DNA from: Vulcanimicrobiota bacterium
GTDB lineage: Bacteria; Eremiobacterota; Eremiobacteria; Baltobacterales; Baltobacteraceae
Length of the DNA stretch: 6,568 nucleotides
Reading direction: 5' to 3'
Assembly (NCBI GenBank): GCA_028287545.1
Contig: JAQBPL010000300.1
Location: 1 to 6,568 of the forward strand
In this document: one piece after another, positions 5,594 through 6,568 of the stretch
How positions within the stretch are numbered: the first letter of the stretch is position 1
Layout of the letters: each line of letters begins with the position of its first letter
The notes under the pieces: generated by a model
Seen by the model: the letters and a program-made list of their open reading frames with translations, nothing else
Told to the model about the DNA's origin: nothing
Databases searched by the model: none
Position numbers and translations under genes: made by a program

Positions 5594-5622
5594 CCGTCCC
5601 GACCGGCTGCGATAGGGGACGG
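5594..5622. promoter_or_regulatory. Inverted repeat in the divergent spacer (candidate operator)
   Basis: CCGTCCC (5594-5600) and GGGACGG (5616-5622) are perfect 7-bp arms separated by 15 bases. They lie in the spacer between the acidic-protein gene (-) and the aminopeptidase gene (+), where the promoters of both must lie. I see no strong -35/-10 pair. The element may be a regulator site or a chance GC-rich pairing. Confidence 0.35.
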
Positions 5623-5648
5623 TCCAGGCTCTCAGGAAGCCGCGCGCC

Positions 5649-6568
5649 ATGCTGATTCGTCTAATGCGCTGCGTTTTTGCGGTCGCGTTGCTGAGTTCCG
5701 TCACCGCCGCGGCGGGTGCCGTCGCGCCGTTCGATTTCGACAGCACGCCTGGTCGACTGCCGAAGACGGTGGTCCCGACGGACTATCAGATCGCGATCGT
5801 GCCGAACGTGAAGGCTCGCAAACTCGCCGGGACCGAGACGGTAACGCTGCGGGTGCGAAGCGCGACGGATCGCATCACCTTCAACACGCTCGGGATGACG
5901 CTGCACGACGTGCGGTTCGACGGTGTTCCGGTGGCCCGCGTGAACACGGAGAACGCAAAGCAGCTCACGACGCTGACGCTGGCGCGACCGGCGCCGGCCG
6001 GGATCCATCGGCTGACGCTCGCCTACGACGGCACGATCACCGATTCGCCGGCCGGACTCTTCGCGCAGGACTACCGCAAGCCCGACGTTTCGGTCGGCAC
6101 GATGCTCTCGACGCAGTTCGAATCGACCGACGCGCGGCGCATGTTTCCGGCGTGGGACGAGCCCGCGTTCCGTTCGACCTTCGCGCTGAGCGTCACGGTG
6201 CCGGCGGCGTGGAACACGATATCCAATACACCGATCGTCGCGCGGACCGTTCGCGGAACGCTGGCGACGACGACGTTCGCGCGCACGCCGCGCATGCCGA
6301 CATACCTCGTCGTGTTGGCGGCCGGTGACCTGCACGCCATCGGCGGCGTCGGCCCCGACGGCGTCAAGCAGAACGTGTGGGCGGTCAACGGCGACGAGCT
6401 GAACGGCCGCTACACGCTGGCGAGCGCGGAGCAGATTCTCGGCTACTACGACGAGTATTTCGGCGTGCGCTTTCCGCTCTCTAAGCTCGACCACATCGCG
6501 ATCCCCGGCGGCTTCGGCGGCGCGATGGAAAACTGGGGCGGGATCACGTACAACGAGTCGATCATCAT
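5649..6568 (+). CDS. Exported M1-family aminopeptidase, N-terminal part (runs off the window)
   Basis: M1 (gluzincin) aminopeptidases are zinc enzymes that remove N-terminal residues from peptides. The 306 codons present start at ATG 5649, with AGGAAG 9 bases upstream. Residues 1-24 look like a Sec signal peptide (MLIRLMR, then a hydrophobic core, then Ala-rich AAAGA), so the enzyme is probably periplasmic or secreted. Next comes the family's N-terminal beta domain with the typical TQFESTDARRMFPAWDEPAF block (155-174). The substrate-binding motif is GAMEN at 291-295, inside GGFGGAMENWG. The catalytic HEXXH-x18-E zinc site should follow about 30-40 residues later, outside the window, so activity cannot be judged here. 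The usual Cys of FPCFDEP is Ala, which is common variation and not catalytic. The gene is divergent from the acidic-protein gene. The reverse frame is also open over 5661-6494 but gives an Arg/His-rich shadow. Confidence 0.93.
   Translation, partial: MLIRLMRCVFAVALLSSVTAAAGAVAPFDFDSTPGRLPKTVVPTDYQIAIVPNVKARKLAGTETVTLRVRSATDRITFNTLGMTLHDVRFDGVPVARVNTENAKQLTTLTLARPAPAGIHRLTLAYDGTITDSPAGLFAQDYRKPDVSVGTMLSTQFESTDARRMFPAWDEPAFRSTFALSVTVPAAWNTISNTPIVARTVRGTLATTTFARTPRMPTYLVVLAAGDLHAIGGVGPDGVKQNVWAVNGDELNGRYTLASAEQILGYYDEYFGVRFPLSKLDHIAIPGGFGGAMENWGGITYNESII

Noticed and set aside
5582..5746. N-terminal extension of the 66-aa acidic protein up to 5746.
   Set aside because: It would cross the whole divergent spacer and run antisense through the signal peptide of the aminopeptidase. 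Its composition also differs sharply from the acidic part.
5330..6494. Open frames overlapping the aminopeptidase (5330-6328 on + and 5661-6494 on -).
   Set aside because: The M1 aminopeptidase frame has a signal peptide, a ribosome site and GAMEN. These others are Arg/His-rich shadows.

Overview
The window is GC-rich with short intergenic spacers and many weak ribosome sites. It looks like a high-GC, probably uncultured soil or environmental bacterium. The mix of a large MalT-type LuxR regulator, an HD-GYP protein and a secreted M1 aminopeptidase would fit Candidatus Eremiobacterota (WPS-2) or an actinobacterium-like lineage. This taxonomic guess is a low-confidence inference, because no rRNA or other phylogenetic marker is present.

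Layout, left to right. (1) Positions 1-208 (+): the 3' end of a membrane-protein gene whose last ~40 codons are made of a repeat. (2) Positions 87-628: no credible gene other than that tail. This stretch holds a three-copy GC-rich repeat (an ~90-bp inverted pair plus a truncated third copy), a 15-bp tandem duplication, an 8-bp GC hairpin and a perfect 16-bp-stem hairpin at 572-611 that looks like the terminator of the next operon. (3) Positions 629-4430, all on the minus strand and read right to left: an 879-aa MalT/LAL-type LuxR ATPase regulator, a tiny single-span membrane peptide (34-44 aa) and an HD-GYP cyclic-di-nucleotide phosphodiesterase, tightly spaced as one likely operon. (4) Positions 4504-4722 (+): a cysteine-rich 72-aa protein whose cysteine pattern matches bacterial metallothioneins (SmtA/BmtA type), divergent from the LuxR gene across 73 bp. 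(5) Positions 4737-5581 (-): two unrecognised genes, a 191-aa protein with a charged helical C-terminal half and a 66-aa very acidic protein, separated by a spacer with CCGGTTAC direct repeats and a GTAACC/GGTTAC palindrome. (6) Positions 5649 to the window end (+): the N-terminal third or so of an exported M1-family (gluzincin) aminopeptidase, cut off just after its GAMEN motif.

Functionally, the centre of the window is a signalling cassette: a large ATP-binding regulator that could sense a small ligand or protein and, in the same transcript, an enzyme expected to degrade cyclic-di-GMP. The metallothionein may handle Zn/Cd/Cu stress and shares its upstream region with this regulator. The other genes do not obviously belong to the same pathway. 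Inverted repeats with a CGTCC/GGACG core occur in three intergenic regions (1761-1778, 4433-4455, 5594-5622). They could be operators or RNA hairpins, but in DNA this GC-rich they could also be chance.
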